Counted from the stretch's first letter, positions 1 to 7,807 are shown. The stretch: 64,000 nt of DNA from Thioalkalivibrio sulfidiphilus (GCF_000377945.1 NZ_KB898935.1:1-64000), one strand, 5' to 3'. Made by a program: numbers and translations. Notes: generated from the letters alone by a model not told the origin.

Positions 1-25
1 TGTCGATACCTATCACAGTCATCAT
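1..25 (-). CDS. Start of a gene running off the window, possibly an IS110-type transposase
   Basis: Reading leftwards from base 25 the sequence gives ATG ATG ACT GTG ATA GGT ATC GAC, i.e. MMTVIGID, preceded on the same strand by AAAGGA about 4 bases upstream. An opening VIGID followed by a Ser/Ala-Lys is typical of IS110-family DEDD transposases, where the Asp is the first catalytic acid. Only eight residues are visible, so the family is a guess; other proteins with an RNase H-like or actin-like fold begin in the same way. Confidence 0.3.
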
Positions 26-270
26 CGGTCCTTTCCCATTCGGGGGGTGGTTGAGTCACAATAAGCACCGGTTCCCCGACCTCGCGCTTTTTGCGGCTTC
101 GACCTTGTAATGCAAAGTCCAGCTTGGCTGGCTTTTGGATACTCCACGAAGTCAGCAATGAGGCGGGGAGCCGCTCTACGTACGAGGTCAGACAAACGCT
201 GCCTCCAGGTCGGGACGGCTTACCCGGTGTCCGGCTGATAACCTATCAAACCAGACCTGCTCAACATACA
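26..270. other. Non-coding leader with no gene recognised
   Basis: I see no convincing gene between the partial gene at the left edge and the REP-like repeat. A 71-codon open frame at 91-306 has no ribosome-binding site, runs through the repeat and has no recognisable protein features. A short hairpin (CCAGC-TTG-GCTGG followed by CTTTT) near 120-138 could be a weak terminator. Confidence 0.3.
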
Positions 271-335
271 AGGTCGGGCTTCAGCCCGACACCGGCGCTC
301 GAATGAAGCCTCGCTGTCGGGCTGAAGCCCGACCT
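271..335. repeat. REP-like inverted repeat pair (copy 1)
   Basis: Two perfectly inverted 21-bp arms (271-291 and 315-335) enclose a 23-bp spacer. Each arm is itself palindromic around GTCGGGCTTCAGCCCGAC. The same family recurs at 49788-49856 and, degenerate and single, at 30098-30121. The element lies just beyond the 3' end of cheV, the usual position for gammaproteobacterial REP/BIME sequences, and could protect the mRNA end or limit read-through. No REP-associated tyrosine transposase gene is in the window. Confidence 0.8.
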
Positions 336-358
336 ACCCTGGCTGGCGGCACTGTGTG

Positions 359-1282
359 TCAGGCCGATGTATCGGCGCCAATGCGCTCCTGAACCGCTCG
401 GGCCAGGTCATCCGGGTGGTATTTCTGGATGAACTTGTTGGCGCCGGTGCGCTTGACCATGTCCACGTTGAACACGCCGCTGATGGAGGAGTGCAGCAGT
501 ATGTAGAGGTCCTTCAGTTGCGGCTGCTGGCGAATCCAGGTGGTGAGCTGGTAGCCGTCCACCACGGGCATCTCGATGTCCGAGACCACCATGGTGAAAT
601 GCTCGCTCACGTCCACGCCGTCGGCCAGCATCTTCTCCAGCAGCTGGATGGCGTGCTGGCCGTCGGGCACCTGGGTGCACTGGATGCCCAGCTGCTCCAG
701 GGCGCGGCTGATCTGGTTGCGGGCCACGCTGGAATCATCCACCACCAGCACGTGGCGGTTGCCGGCATCGATCTGGGCGCTCAGGTCGGTGGACACATCG
801 GTACTGGCACGCACCACCTGGTCCAGCACCTTCTCCACGTCCAGGATCTCCACGATCTTGTCGTCCACCATGGTCACGGCGGTGACGTAGGCATTGCGGC
901 CCGTGGCCCGGGGCGGGGATTGCACCTTGTCCCACTGGGTGTTGACGATGCGCTCCATGCGCCGGATCAGGAAGCCGTGCACCGAGCGGTTGTATTCGGT
1001 GATGATGATGTAGCCGTTTTCCGGGTCCTTCATGGCGGGTCCGCCGATGGCCCGGGACAGGTCCATGATGGGCATGGTGACACCGCGCAGGGTGGCTACG
1101 CCGCTGACCATGGGGTGCGAGCCCGCCAGCCGGGTCAGCTTCTTGAAGGGGATGACTTCCTGGACCTTGAACACGTTGATGCCGTAGAGCTGGCGTCCCT
1201 CCAGCTGGAACAGCAGCAATTCCAGGCGCGTGCCGGCGGCCTTGTTGGATTCGAGGCTCGAGCCCCAGCTGTTCGTGCTCAT
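359..1282 (-). CDS. cheV: CheV chemotaxis coupling protein (CheW-receiver fusion)
   Basis: The protein of 307 residues has an N-terminal CheW domain (about residues 15-160, with GVATLRGVTMPIMDL) and a C-terminal receiver (about 176-305). The receiver shows the acidic pair VVDDSS near 182-183, the predicted phospho-acceptor Asp235 in VVSDIEMP, and a Lys near the C-terminus (FIQKYHP). CheV proteins link receptors to CheA and adapt when phosphorylated. The start chosen is the ATG at 1282, preceded by AGGA 7 bases upstream; a longer open frame to 1339 lacks a ribosome-binding site. It is a single-gene unit, remote from the main che operon at 19.5-30 kb but plausibly serving the same kinase. A REP pair follows its stop. 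Confidence 0.93.
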   Translation of the reverse strand: MSTNSWGSSLESNKAAGTRLELLLFQLEGRQLYGINVFKVQEVIPFKKLTRLAGSHPMVSGVATLRGVTMPIMDLSRAIGGPAMKDPENGYIIITEYNRSVHGFLIRRMERIVNTQWDKVQSPPRATGRNAYVTAVTMVDDKIVEILDVEKVLDQVVRASTDVSTDLSAQIDAGNRHVLVVDDSSVARNQISRALEQLGIQCTQVPDGQHAIQLLEKMLADGVDVSEHFTMVVSDIEMPVVDGYQLTTWIRQQPQLKDLYILLHSSISGVFNVDMVKRTGANKFIQKYHPDDLARAVQERIGADTSA

Positions 1283-1331
1283 GGCGGCATCCTGACTGTG
1301 TTGAAGAGTGTGCATGTTAGCTGAAGCACGC

Positions 1332-1365
1332 AGGGGCATGGCCGACGTCCGTCGGGCATGCCCCT
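1332..1365. repeat. 34-bp inverted repeat between pirin and cheV
   Basis: Left arm 1332-1347 (AGGGGCATGGCCGACG) and right arm 1350-1365 pair over 16 bases with one mismatch, leaving a 2-base loop. It lies after the pirin stop and before cheV, both on the minus strand. There is no T-tract, so it is either a palindromic repeat or a weak terminator for pirin. Confidence 0.6.
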
Positions 1366-1391
1366 ACGCCGGTCCGTTTAGATTCGCCGAG

Positions 1392-2252
1392 TCAGGCGTG
1401 ACCGCTCATACGGGCCTTGCTGCGCACCAGTCGCCCGGTCTGGTAGTCCTGGAAGGCCTGCTCGATCTCCTCGCGACGGTTCATCACGAAGGGCCCGTAC
1501 TGCACGATGGGCTCACCGATGGGCCGTCCCGCGACCAGCACCAGCCGCGCGCCCTGAGCGCCGGCCTTGAGGGCAACGCCTTCGCCATTCTCAAGCACCG
1601 CCAGCTGGTGCTGTTCCAGCGCCGTGCCCTGGATGTCCACCGAGCCCTCGTAGACATACACGAAGGCGTTGTGCCCGACGGGCAGGGCATGCTCGAAGCC
1701 GGCGCCGGGTTCCAGGTTCACGTCCAGGTAATGCACCTGGGTGATCGGGTCCTCGATGGGCGCACGGGCATCGCCGTGTTCACCCATGAGTACCTTGACC
1801 CGGGCGCCCGCGCTTTGCACCTCGGGGAAGGCGTCGGGGCCGTATTCCTGGTAGGCGGGATCGGTCATCTTCTCCCGGGCGGGCAGGTTGATCCACAGCT
1901 GGAAGCCGCGCATCAGGCCCTCGCTCTGGCGCGGCATCTCCGAGTGGATCACGCCGCTGGCGGCCTTCATCCACTGGGCGCCACCGCTCTTGAGATCGCC
2001 CTGGTTGCCCATGCTGTCCTTGTGCTCCATGTGGCCGTCCAGCATGTAGGTGAAGGTGATGAAGCCCCGGTGCGGGTGGTCCGGGAAACCGGCCACGTAG
2101 TCGTCCGGGTCATTGCTGGAGAAGTGGTCCAGCATCAGGAACGGATCCAGGTTCTTGAGTGCCGGAGAGCCGATGCTGCGGCGGAGCATCACGCCGGCGC
2201 CGTCGGAGGCGGGCATGCCGGGGATGCGGGTCTTGACGGTGCGTGCCTTCAT
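1392..2252 (-). CDS. Pirin family protein (cupin, possible quercetinase-type)
   Basis: The 286-residue protein is full length for a bacterial pirin and has the two cupin domains. The four metal ligands known in human pirin are all conserved: His59 and His61 (FPDHPHRG), His103 and Glu105 (VIHSEMP). Such proteins bind one Fe(II); some bacterial members have quercetin 2,3-dioxygenase activity and others act as regulators, so the substrate cannot be assigned. The ATG start at 2252 has GGAGGA-like purines a few bases upstream. The gene is monocistronic and divergent from the aldo/keto reductase remnant. A short TTTATTC-G-GAATAAA dyad lies in its upstream region and may be an operator. Confidence 0.92.
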   Translation of the reverse strand: MKARTVKTRIPGMPASDGAGVMLRRSIGSPALKNLDPFLMLDHFSSNDPDDYVAGFPDHPHRGFITFTYMLDGHMEHKDSMGNQGDLKSGGAQWMKAASGVIHSEMPRQSEGLMRGFQLWINLPAREKMTDPAYQEYGPDAFPEVQSAGARVKVLMGEHGDARAPIEDPITQVHYLDVNLEPGAGFEHALPVGHNAFVYVYEGSVDIQGTALEQHQLAVLENGEGVALKAGAQGARLVLVAGRPIGEPIVQYGPFVMNRREEIEQAFQDYQTGRLVRSKARMSGHA

Positions 2253-2317
2253 GATGAAGTCCTCCAGTCGGTCCTTGAGAATAGACCAGGTCAGTGTGTA
2301 GTCATTCTCGTTGTTTA

Positions 2318-2332
2318 TTTATTCGGAATAAA
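2318..2332. promoter_or_regulatory. Possible operator dyad upstream of pirin
   Basis: TTTATTC and GAATAAA form a perfect 7-bp inverted repeat around a central G. A second TTCGGAA box, flanked by TTCG/CGAA, follows about 40 bases away (2362-2374). Pirin genes are often controlled by a divergent LysR regulator, but no such gene is present here, so the binding protein is unknown. Confidence 0.3.
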
Positions 2333-2481
2333 CGCCATGAATCGCAATCATGGGTTCTGTATTTCGGAACGAATAGTGCATTGCCGCGCGGGTGACTTTT
2401 CCCGTCCGCGCGTTGTCCATCAACATGGGGCAGGCGCTGTCCTGAATCCCCCGTGAACCTGAGAGACCGCCGGAGCCCGCC

Positions 2482-2763
2482 ATGATTCCCCGTCCCAAGC
2501 ACCTGTCCCGCCGCCGTTTCCTGACCTGGCTCGGGGGTGCCAGCCTGCTGCCGTTGCTCCCGGGCGTACCGGCCGGGGCGAATCCCGCCGGGATCCTCAC
2601 CCGCCCCATCCCGTCCTCGGGTGAAGCGATCCCGGCGGTCACCTGCGCCATCCCCGCCACCACCCGGGTGGAGCACATGGTGCAGAACATGGGCGCGGCC
2701 TACGGGGCGCTGCCCGACGAGGCCCTGCGCCGGCGCATGCTGGCGGACTTCGCTGTGGCTTAA
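2482..2763 (+). pseudogene. Tat-exported aldo/keto reductase with a large internal deletion
   Basis: The 93-codon frame begins with a twin-arginine signal peptide (RRRFLTWLGGAS, then a hydrophobic run to residue 32), followed by ILTRPIPSSGEAIPAV, the conserved opening of exported aldo/keto reductases. It then jumps directly to TCAIPATTRVEHMVQNMGA and LPDEALRRRML, which are the extreme C-terminal motifs of the same family. The whole catalytic barrel, including the Asp-Tyr-Lys-His tetrad of about 200 residues, is missing, yet the frame is intact. It is therefore an in-frame deletion remnant that cannot be catalytically active. Its stop codon abuts a 16-bp mobile-element end at 2764. Confidence 0.8.
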
Positions 2764-2779
2764 CCCGCATATCTCACCG
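2764..2779. mobile_element. Remnant terminal repeat of the 60.9-kb MITE-like element
   Basis: The 16 bases CCCGCATATCTCACCG are identical to the outer part of the terminal inverted repeats of the element at 60907-61168. No second end is present nearby. The remnant lies exactly between two truncated genes, so it probably marks a deletion that started from an inserted copy. Confidence 0.6.
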
Positions 2780-2787
2780 ACCGGCTG

Positions 2788-3060
2788 GGTGTGGCCAAGA
2801 GCCGGTATCGGGACAAGAACGCGGCCCGTCTTGCCGAATTGGTCCGAGGCATTGCGCTGCAACCCATCGATGCCGAGGTGGCGCGCCACTACGCCCGCAT
2901 ATGGGCCGCCCTGGAGCAGGCGGGTACGCCCATTGGCGCCAATGACCACTGGATCGCGGCTCAGGCCCTGGCCCAGGAGCTGATCCTGGTGAGTGACAAT
3001 GTCCGGGAGTTTTCCCGCGTGGATGGACTGAAACTGCAAAACTGGATGGCGGCGCCATGA
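2788..3060 (+). pseudogene. 5'-truncated VapC-type PIN-domain toxin
   Basis: About 90 codons match the central and C-terminal parts of a VapC endoribonuclease: GVAKSRYRDKNAARL, then an acidic helix, GANDHWIAAQALAQELILVSDN and REFSRVDGLKLQNW. The N-terminal segment with the first catalytic Asp (LLDTN) is absent and no start codon with a ribosome-binding site precedes it. The sequence begins only 9 bases after the mobile-element remnant. No VapB antitoxin is present. PIN nucleases need that first Asp, so this is almost certainly inactive. The stop overlaps the HIT gene start. Confidence 0.75.
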
Positions 3061-3470
3061 ACCCATTCGAACTCGATGCCCGCCTCGCGGCAGACACCCT
3101 CGCCCTCGGTGAATCCGAGTTATGCCTCTATCGCCTCATGGATGATGCCCGCTGGCCCTGGGTGATCCTGGTGCCCAGGCGTGCCGGGGTCACCGAGATC
3201 CATGACCTGAACGACGCCGACCACGACACCCTGTGGGCGGAGTCCCGCGCCGTGGCCCGCGCCCTCGCAGAGACATTCAACGCTCGCGCCATGAACGTGG
3301 CCAAGCTGGGCAACGTGGTGTCCCAGCTACATCTGCATCACGTGGTGCGCCAGGAGGGCGACCCGGCCTGGCCCGGCCCGGTGTGGGGGTTCGGGCAGCG
3401 GGTGGCCTATGAGGGGCGGGAGCGGGAGACGATGGTGAGGCGGTTGAGGGATGTGCTGAGTTGTCAGTAG
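3057..3470 (+). CDS. HIT family hydrolase (diadenosine-polyphosphate type)
   Basis: This 137-residue protein has the histidine-triad motif as QLHLHHVVR near residues 90-98; the last position of the classic HxHxHxx is varied. The preceding asparagine/lysine region (NVAKLGNVVSQ) is typical of the short branch found in gammaproteobacteria. Members hydrolyse nucleoside phosphoramidates or Ap4A-like compounds; the substrate here is unknown. The ATG overlaps the stop of the VapC remnant (ATGA), suggesting that translation was once coupled. The stop codon lies inside the first unit of the heptamer array that follows, so the last residues (SCQ) are repeat-encoded. Confidence 0.85.
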   Translation: MNPFELDARLAADTLALGESELCLYRLMDDARWPWVILVPRRAGVTEIHDLNDADHDTLWAESRAVARALAETFNARAMNVAKLGNVVSQLHLHHVVRQEGDPAWPGPVWGFGQRVAYEGRERETMVRRLRDVLSCQ

Positions 3471-3640
3471 TCAGTGGTCAGTAGTCAGTAGTCAGTAGTC
3501 AGTGGTCAGTGGTCAGTGGTCAGTGGTCAGTTGTTGAAACCCATGGACATACGCTTTGACGTGGCCAGACAACAGACAACAGACAACAGACAACAGACAA
3601 CAGACAACTGACAACTGACAACTGACAACTGACAACTGAC
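3463..3640. repeat. Heptamer inverted array 1 (GTCAGTR / AGACAAC units)
   Basis: Ten direct 7-bp units, GTCAGTA or GTCAGTG with a last GTCAGTT (3463-3532), face six AGACAAC and four TGACAAC units (3567-3640) across a 34-bp spacer. The right side reads as (GTCAGTT)n and (GTCTGTT)n on the opposite strand, so the two arms can pair with about one mismatch per unit. The array fills the junction between two convergent genes, and both stop codons fall at its edges. It may act as a bidirectional terminator. Confidence 0.85.
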
Positions 3641-4605
3641 TAACTCAACGCCCCGCCGCAACTCGACCCCTGCCCGGCGGTGCAGCCGAAGCAGTGATCC
3701 GCCACGGCGATCTCCCGCCCCTCCAGATCCGTGCCCATCAGCTCCCGCAGATGGGCACGGCCGCTGTCCCCGCCCAGGGGTATGCCCAGCATCTGGTTGA
3801 AGTCGCAGTCGTAGACATAGCCCTGCCAGTCCACGCTGATCAGGGAGCGGCACATCACCGCCGCCAGGTTCTCGTCCCGGTGAGCGCCTTTCAGCAGGTC
3901 CAGGTATTCCCCCAGCCGTCCCTCCTTGCGCAGCTGTTTGCCGAAGCGGTGGATGGGCATGTTGGCGATGGTGAACAGCTGGTTGAACACCACGCCGTAG
4001 CGTTCGCCCAGGTGGCGTTTGTAATCCGCCTCCAGCGGCCCCTGGGGCGGCGGCAGGCTGGGGCCCTGGGGGTTGAAGACCAGGTCCAACACCAGGCCGC
4101 TGCCCGGTTGTCCGTAGCCCCGGGCGTTGAGCTGTTGCAGGCCCCGGATGCTGGCCTGGAAGACCCCGTCGCCCCGCTGGGCGTCCACGTTCTGCTCCAG
4201 GTAACAGGGCAGGGAGGCCACTACCTCCACCCGGTGCTCGGCGAGAAACGCCGCCAGGTCCTCCTGACCGGGCTGCTCCAGGATGGTGAGATTGCAGCGA
4301 TCCATGACCTTCACCCCGAGGTGCCGGGCCTCGCGCACCAGGTCACGGAAATGGGGATTCATCTCCGGCGCGCCGCCGGTGAGGTCCAGGGTCTTCGCCC
4401 CCGAGGCGCGCAGGTAATCGAGCACCAGCGCCACCGTGTCCCGGTCCATCACCTCCCGGCGGTTGGGGCCGGCATTGACGTGGCAGTGAAAGCAGGTCTG
4501 GTTGCACACATAGCCCAGGTTCACCTGCAGGGTCTCGAGCCGGCCACGGCGGATGGCGGGGAAACGGGTGTCGTGCAGGGGGATCAGGGGCTGAGTTGCA
4601 GACAT
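3640..4605 (-). CDS. arsS: Arsenosugar biosynthesis radical SAM protein ArsS
   Basis: The 321-residue protein has the radical SAM cluster motif CNQTCFHC (Cys34, Cys38, Cys41), the LDLTGGAPEMNPHF strand, and the C-terminal DUF3641-type region rich in cysteine (ending CFGCTAGQGSSCGGALS). This combination defines ArsS, which converts methylated arsenic to arsenosugar precursors together with ArsM. Some relatives carry selenocysteine in the final GSSxGG motif; here it is Cys. The ATG at 4605 has AGGAA six bases upstream. The flavoprotein gene upstream ends 8 bases away, so the two form an operon. No arsM is visible in the window. Confidence 0.88.
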   Translation of the reverse strand: MSATQPLIPLHDTRFPAIRRGRLETLQVNLGYVCNQTCFHCHVNAGPNRREVMDRDTVALVLDYLRASGAKTLDLTGGAPEMNPHFRDLVREARHLGVKVMDRCNLTILEQPGQEDLAAFLAEHRVEVVASLPCYLEQNVDAQRGDGVFQASIRGLQQLNARGYGQPGSGLVLDLVFNPQGPSLPPPQGPLEADYKRHLGERYGVVFNQLFTIANMPIHRFGKQLRKEGRLGEYLDLLKGAHRDENLAAVMCRSLISVDWQGYVYDCDFNQMLGIPLGGDSGRAHLRELMGTDLEGREIAVADHCFGCTAGQGSSCGGALS

Positions 4606-4613
4606 GGGTGTTC

Positions 4614-6062
4614 CTACGGAATGAGACGTTGAATCCAGCGTACCAGACGCCGGGTGGCAGGGCTGAACAACCTCGGGCTGTAGGCGGTATTGACCGCGCG
4701 GCGATGGATTTGTGCCAGGGTGGGGTAGGCGTGGATGGTCGCGGCGATGCGGCTCACGGGGGTCTTCGCCTGCATGGCGAGCGCCAGTTCGTGGATCAGC
4801 TCGCCGGCCCGGGGGCCCAGCAGGGTGGCGCCCACCAGCCGCCCCTTGCGCACCAGGAGTTTCGCCTCGCCCGCGGTCTCGCCCTCGGCCAGGGCCCGGT
4901 CCACCTGGCTGAAGGGGAAGCGCAACACATCCACCTCAAGCCCCTGCTCACGGGCCTCCCGTTCATTGAGCCCGACGCGCGCCAGTTCAGGATCGCAGTA
5001 GATCACCCGGGGCAACACCCGGTAGTCGGCACGCCGGGGCAGGCGGAATACCGCATTGGCGATCACGATGCCCGCTTCATATTCGGCCGCGTGGGTGAAG
5101 GGGTAGGGCGTGTCGCAGCAGTCGCCGCAGGCATAGATGTGTTTGGCGCTGCTGCGCATGCGCCGGTCCACGCGGATGCCGCGTGCGCCGAAGTCCACCC
5201 CCGCCGCCTCCAGGCCCAGGTCCTCCACGTTGGGCCGCCGTCCCGTGGCCACCAGGATCTCGTCGACTTCCAGTGTACGGGAACGAGCGTCCTGCACGTA
5301 GTCGAGGCGTTTCACGGCATCCAGGCTGCTTACGCCGGTCACCTGCGCACCGAGCCGGATCTCCAGACCTTCCTGATCCAGGATGGCCTTCAGCGCCGCG
5401 CCGGTGTCCGGATCCTCGCCGGGCAGCAGGCGAGCTGCGGCTTCCAGGATCGTGACCCGGCTGCCCAGCCGGGCCAGGGCCTGGCCCAGCTCCAGCCCGA
5501 TGGGCCCGCCGCCGAGCACCGCCAGGCGGCGGGGCAGGCTGCGCTGGGTCCAGAGGCTGTCGCTGGTGAGATAGCCGGCCTCATCGAGGCCGGGGATGGC
5601 AGGGATGGCAGGCCGTGAGCCGGTGGCAATGACAAATCGCCGCCCGGTGAGGCGCCGGTCCTCCACCATGAGCTCCCGGGGGGCGGTGAAACGGGCCTGG
5701 CCGAAGATCACCTCCACCCCGTAGCCCCGGAATCGTTCCGGGTCGTCATGGGCCTGGAGGGTATCGATGACGCTGCGTACCCGGTCCATGACGGCGCCCA
5801 GGTCCACGCGGGGATCGGCCGCCGGCAGTCCGAACTCGCCGGCCCGACGCATCAGGGAGGCCACCTTGGCGCTGTGGATCAGGGTCTTGCTGGGCACGCA
5901 GCCGGTGTGCAGGCAATCGCCGCCCAGTTTCGGGCCTCGCTCGATCAGGGTGGTGCGCACCCCCAGCTGGCCCGCCACGCTGGCCGTGACCAGCCCGCCC
6001 ACGCCGCCGCCGATGACCACCAGTTCAGGATTGTCTTGCTGTCGGGGACTCATGGGCATCAT
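4614..6062 (-). CDS. MerA-like FAD-dependent pyridine nucleotide-disulfide oxidoreductase
   Basis: About 482 residues long. It has the FAD motif GGGVGGL (18-24), the redox disulfide GGDCLHTGCVPSK (Cys50, Cys55), a second nucleotide motif GGGPIGLELG, and HAYPTLAQIHRRA near the C-terminus. It lacks the N-terminal heavy-metal domain and the C-terminal cysteine pair of true mercuric reductases, and the C-terminal active-site HPxxxE motif is altered. The redox substrate is therefore unknown. It is cotranscribed with arsS, as is common for this pair, which suggests a role in arsenic or organoarsenic metabolism. The start is uncertain: ATGs at 6062, 6059 and 6053 and a GTG at 6077 are possible, none with a clear ribosome-binding site. 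Confidence 0.85.
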   Translation of the reverse strand: MMPMSPRQQDNPELVVIGGGVGGLVTASVAGQLGVRTTLIERGPKLGGDCLHTGCVPSKTLIHSAKVASLMRRAGEFGLPAADPRVDLGAVMDRVRSVIDTLQAHDDPERFRGYGVEVIFGQARFTAPRELMVEDRRLTGRRFVIATGSRPAIPAIPGLDEAGYLTSDSLWTQRSLPRRLAVLGGGPIGLELGQALARLGSRVTILEAAARLLPGEDPDTGAALKAILDQEGLEIRLGAQVTGVSSLDAVKRLDYVQDARSRTLEVDEILVATGRRPNVEDLGLEAAGVDFGARGIRVDRRMRSSAKHIYACGDCCDTPYPFTHAAEYEAGIVIANAVFRLPRRADYRVLPRVIYCDPELARVGLNEREAREQGLEVDVLRFPFSQVDRALAEGETAGEAKLLVRKGRLVGATLLGPRAGELIHELALAMQAKTPVSRIAATIHAYPTLAQIHRRAVNTAYSPRLFSPATRRLVRWIQRLIP

Positions 6063-6100
6063 TACGGGGCCAGGCACGTATCGGATGCAAGGCCCGGCAA

Positions 6101-6125
6101 CAAAAAGGGGGCCTGATCGCCCCCT
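6101..6125 (-). terminator. Rho-independent terminator of the diiron oxygenase gene
   Basis: AGGGGGC (6106-6112) and GCCCCCT (6119-6125) form a 7-bp GC-rich stem with a 6-base loop. Read on the minus strand the stem is followed at once by TTTTT (6105-6101). It separates the oxygenase gene from the flavoprotein gene on the same strand. Confidence 0.8.
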
Positions 6126-6156
6126 CGTATATTGTGTATATGGTGATCGGCCTTCA

Positions 6157-7020
6157 TCAGCGCCAGTTGAGCTTCAGCCCGTGGTCCTCCAGGACCCGCA
6201 GGGCCGATTCCACGCAGCGGTCGACGAAGGCCGTACGCTGAGTGTTCTGGCGTGCCAAGCGCGCCCAGCGGCGGCCGTCGGACAGCCCGGCCAGCTCATA
6301 GATACGCGGGCGGGGATAGTAGAAGGCGTGCACGAACTGACGGAATACCGCGTTCATCACCGGCCGGAACAGGGCACGCTGCAGGGGCGAGAGCTGATCC
6401 ACTAGGCCCCCCAGGGTCTCCCGGGCGTGGGCGATGTGGCGCGCCTCGTCGATCACGTGCACGGTGATCATGTCGTAGATGGTGGGGCAGATGTCGTCCC
6501 GGTGCTTGCGGATCAGCCGGTTCATGCGATCCGGCACCTCCTCGCCGATCAGCACCGCGATCCAGAAGGCCGGGGACTCGTAGGGCGCGTGGCGGCCCAG
6601 CAGGTTGGCGAGGTTGAAGCGCCGGAAGCGGGTGCGTGGCATGGGCAGGCGGGAGCGGCGCATCAGCTCCAGGAACATCAGGCTGTGGCCGGCCTCCTCG
6701 CGCAGCTCGTGCAGACGGTAGGTGGCCCGGGACAGGTCCCCGCCCAGGTGCACCATGGAGCGGCTGATGCGTTCCATGAACAGGCTCTCCAGCCACAGCG
6801 CCCCCTCGATGAAATTGATGAACTCGTACTGGGACAGGGCCTGGCGGCGTTCCAGGGGCAGGGCGTCGAACTCCGGGATGCCGTGCAGGGACACGGCCTC
6901 CTCGGGCAGCCAGAAGCTTTCCAGGCTGAGCGCCTCCCAGTCCACCCGGGCCAGGGGGTCCAGGTAGGGGGTGCTGTTGCGGCTCAGGTGCTCCAGGAGT
7001 TCGGATGAGGGCTGGGTCAT
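6157..7020 (-). CDS. AurF-like diiron oxygenase
   Basis: The 287-residue all-helical protein carries the carboxylate/histidine ligand set of AurF-type non-haem diiron oxygenases: a Glu in FIEG (72), EEAGH (Glu109, His112), GEE (about 160), and a histidine-rich final helix with HVIDEARH (His187, Glu191, His194). Spacings match AurF, where the extra His is diagnostic. AurF oxidises an aryl amine to a nitro group; the close family is much broader, so the substrate is unknown. The gene is monocistronic, with its own terminator downstream, and divergent from the DUF1820 gene. Confidence 0.78.
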   Translation of the reverse strand: MTQPSSELLEHLSRNSTPYLDPLARVDWEALSLESFWLPEEAVSLHGIPEFDALPLERRQALSQYEFINFIEGALWLESLFMERISRSMVHLGGDLSRATYRLHELREEAGHSLMFLELMRRSRLPMPRTRFRRFNLANLLGRHAPYESPAFWIAVLIGEEVPDRMNRLIRKHRDDICPTIYDMITVHVIDEARHIAHARETLGGLVDQLSPLQRALFRPVMNAVFRQFVHAFYYPRPRIYELAGLSDGRRWARLARQNTQRTAFVDRCVESALRVLEDHGLKLNWR

Positions 7021-7191
7021 GGCCTTGATCGGGTCTTGAACCGTGGCGGCAAACCCCCAGATTCGGCACAGCTACCGGGGTCTGCCGGAAATTAGCATTT
7101 GCTTAATAAGCGGTGAATGATAGCCGCTTGTCACGAGCGGGTAAAATATCCTTCACCGACACCTATCCTCAGCCGCGGAGCCCCATGGGCC

Positions 7192-7527
7192 ATGAGTCGC
7201 AGAAAGAGCATCTACAAGGTCAGTTTCATCAACCAGGGCAAGGTCTACGAGGTCTTCGCCCAGAAGGTCTACCAGGCCGACCTGTACGGTTTCGTGGTCA
7301 TCGAGCAGCTGATCTTCGGCGAGCGCAGCACCGTGGTGGTGGACCCGGGCGAGGAGCGGCTGAAGAGCGAGTTCGCGTCCGTGCGCCGCAGCTTCGTGCC
7401 CATGCACGCCATCATCCGCATCGACGAGGTGGAAAAAGAGGGTGTGGCCAAGATCCACGAACTGGGCGCCAACATCACCGCCTTCCCGCCGACCCTGCCC
7501 CCACCGGGCGGGCGCCGGGACGGCTGA
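7192..7527 (+). CDS. DUF1820 family protein
   Basis: A small 111-residue protein beginning MSRRKSIYKVSFINQGKVYE, with a basic start, a beta-rich core (GFVVIEQLIFGERSTVVVDPGEERL) and a Pro-rich tail. This is the DUF1820 family, widespread and uncharacterised in gammaproteobacteria. The ATG at 7192 was chosen because the family begins at MSRRK or similar; GGAG lies 12 bases upstream. An earlier start at 7117 would add 25 residues unlike the family. It is followed directly by tRNA-Ser. Confidence 0.8.
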   Translation: MSRRKSIYKVSFINQGKVYEVFAQKVYQADLYGFVVIEQLIFGERSTVVVDPGEERLKSEFASVRRSFVPMHAIIRIDEVEKEGVAKIHELGANITAFPPTLPPPGGRRDG

Positions 7528-7649
7528 AAAGGCACCGCGGGGTATTTGCAGAAGTCCCGCATCTGGGGTAACCTTCCGCCCCTTGCCCGGCCCCGGATGG
7601 GGCCCGGCAGCCCGCCCCGGCATGAGTCCTCGGGGCGGAAACATCCAGC

Positions 7650-7740
7650 GGAGAGGTGGCCGAGCGGTCGAAGGCGCACGCCTGGAAAGTGTGTATACGG
7701 TAACCCCGTATCGAGGGTTCGAATCCCTCCCTCTCCGCCA
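7650..7740 (+). tRNA. tRNA-Ser (anticodon GGA)
   Basis: A class II tRNA of 91 bases with encoded CCA. The acceptor stem GGAGAGG (7650-7656) pairs with CCTCTCC (7730-7736), followed by discriminator G and CCA. The anticodon loop reads CTGGAAA, giving GGA for UCC/UCU codons. There is a long variable arm (TGTATACGGTAACCCCGTA) and a T-arm with GGGTTCGAATCCC. Confidence 0.97.
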
Positions 7741-7745
7741 TATTT

Positions 7746-7789
7746 AAAACAAAGGGGCCCCGGGTGTTTTCCCGGGGCCCCTTTGTTTT
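7746..7789 (+). terminator. Strong terminator after tRNA-Ser
   Basis: A perfect inverted repeat of 19 bp (7746-7764 against 7771-7789) around the loop TGTTTT. The core is GGGGCCCCGGG, and the A-rich left end and T-rich right end make it work on both strands. Confidence 0.9.
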
Positions 7790-7807
7790 GAATATCGATG
7801 TGAACGA

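Noticed and set aside
91-306. 71-codon open frame at the left edge
   Set aside because: It runs through the REP-like palindrome, has no ribosome-binding site and shows no protein features.
356-1324. Long open frame opposite cheV
   Set aside because: It is the mirror of a high-GC coding gene; its His/Val/Leu-rich composition is typical of such shadows and cheV is unambiguous.
2302-3066. 254-codon minus-strand frame over the aldo/keto reductase and VapC remnants
   Set aside because: No recognisable domain; the plus-strand fragments give clear family motifs.
3463-3640. CRISPR array
   Set aside because: Units are 7 bp, contiguous and without unique spacers, and no cas genes are present; they are microsatellite-like repeats.
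4614-6062. True mercuric reductase
   Set aside because: It lacks the N-terminal metal-binding domain and the C-terminal vicinal cysteines, and there are no mer genes nearby.
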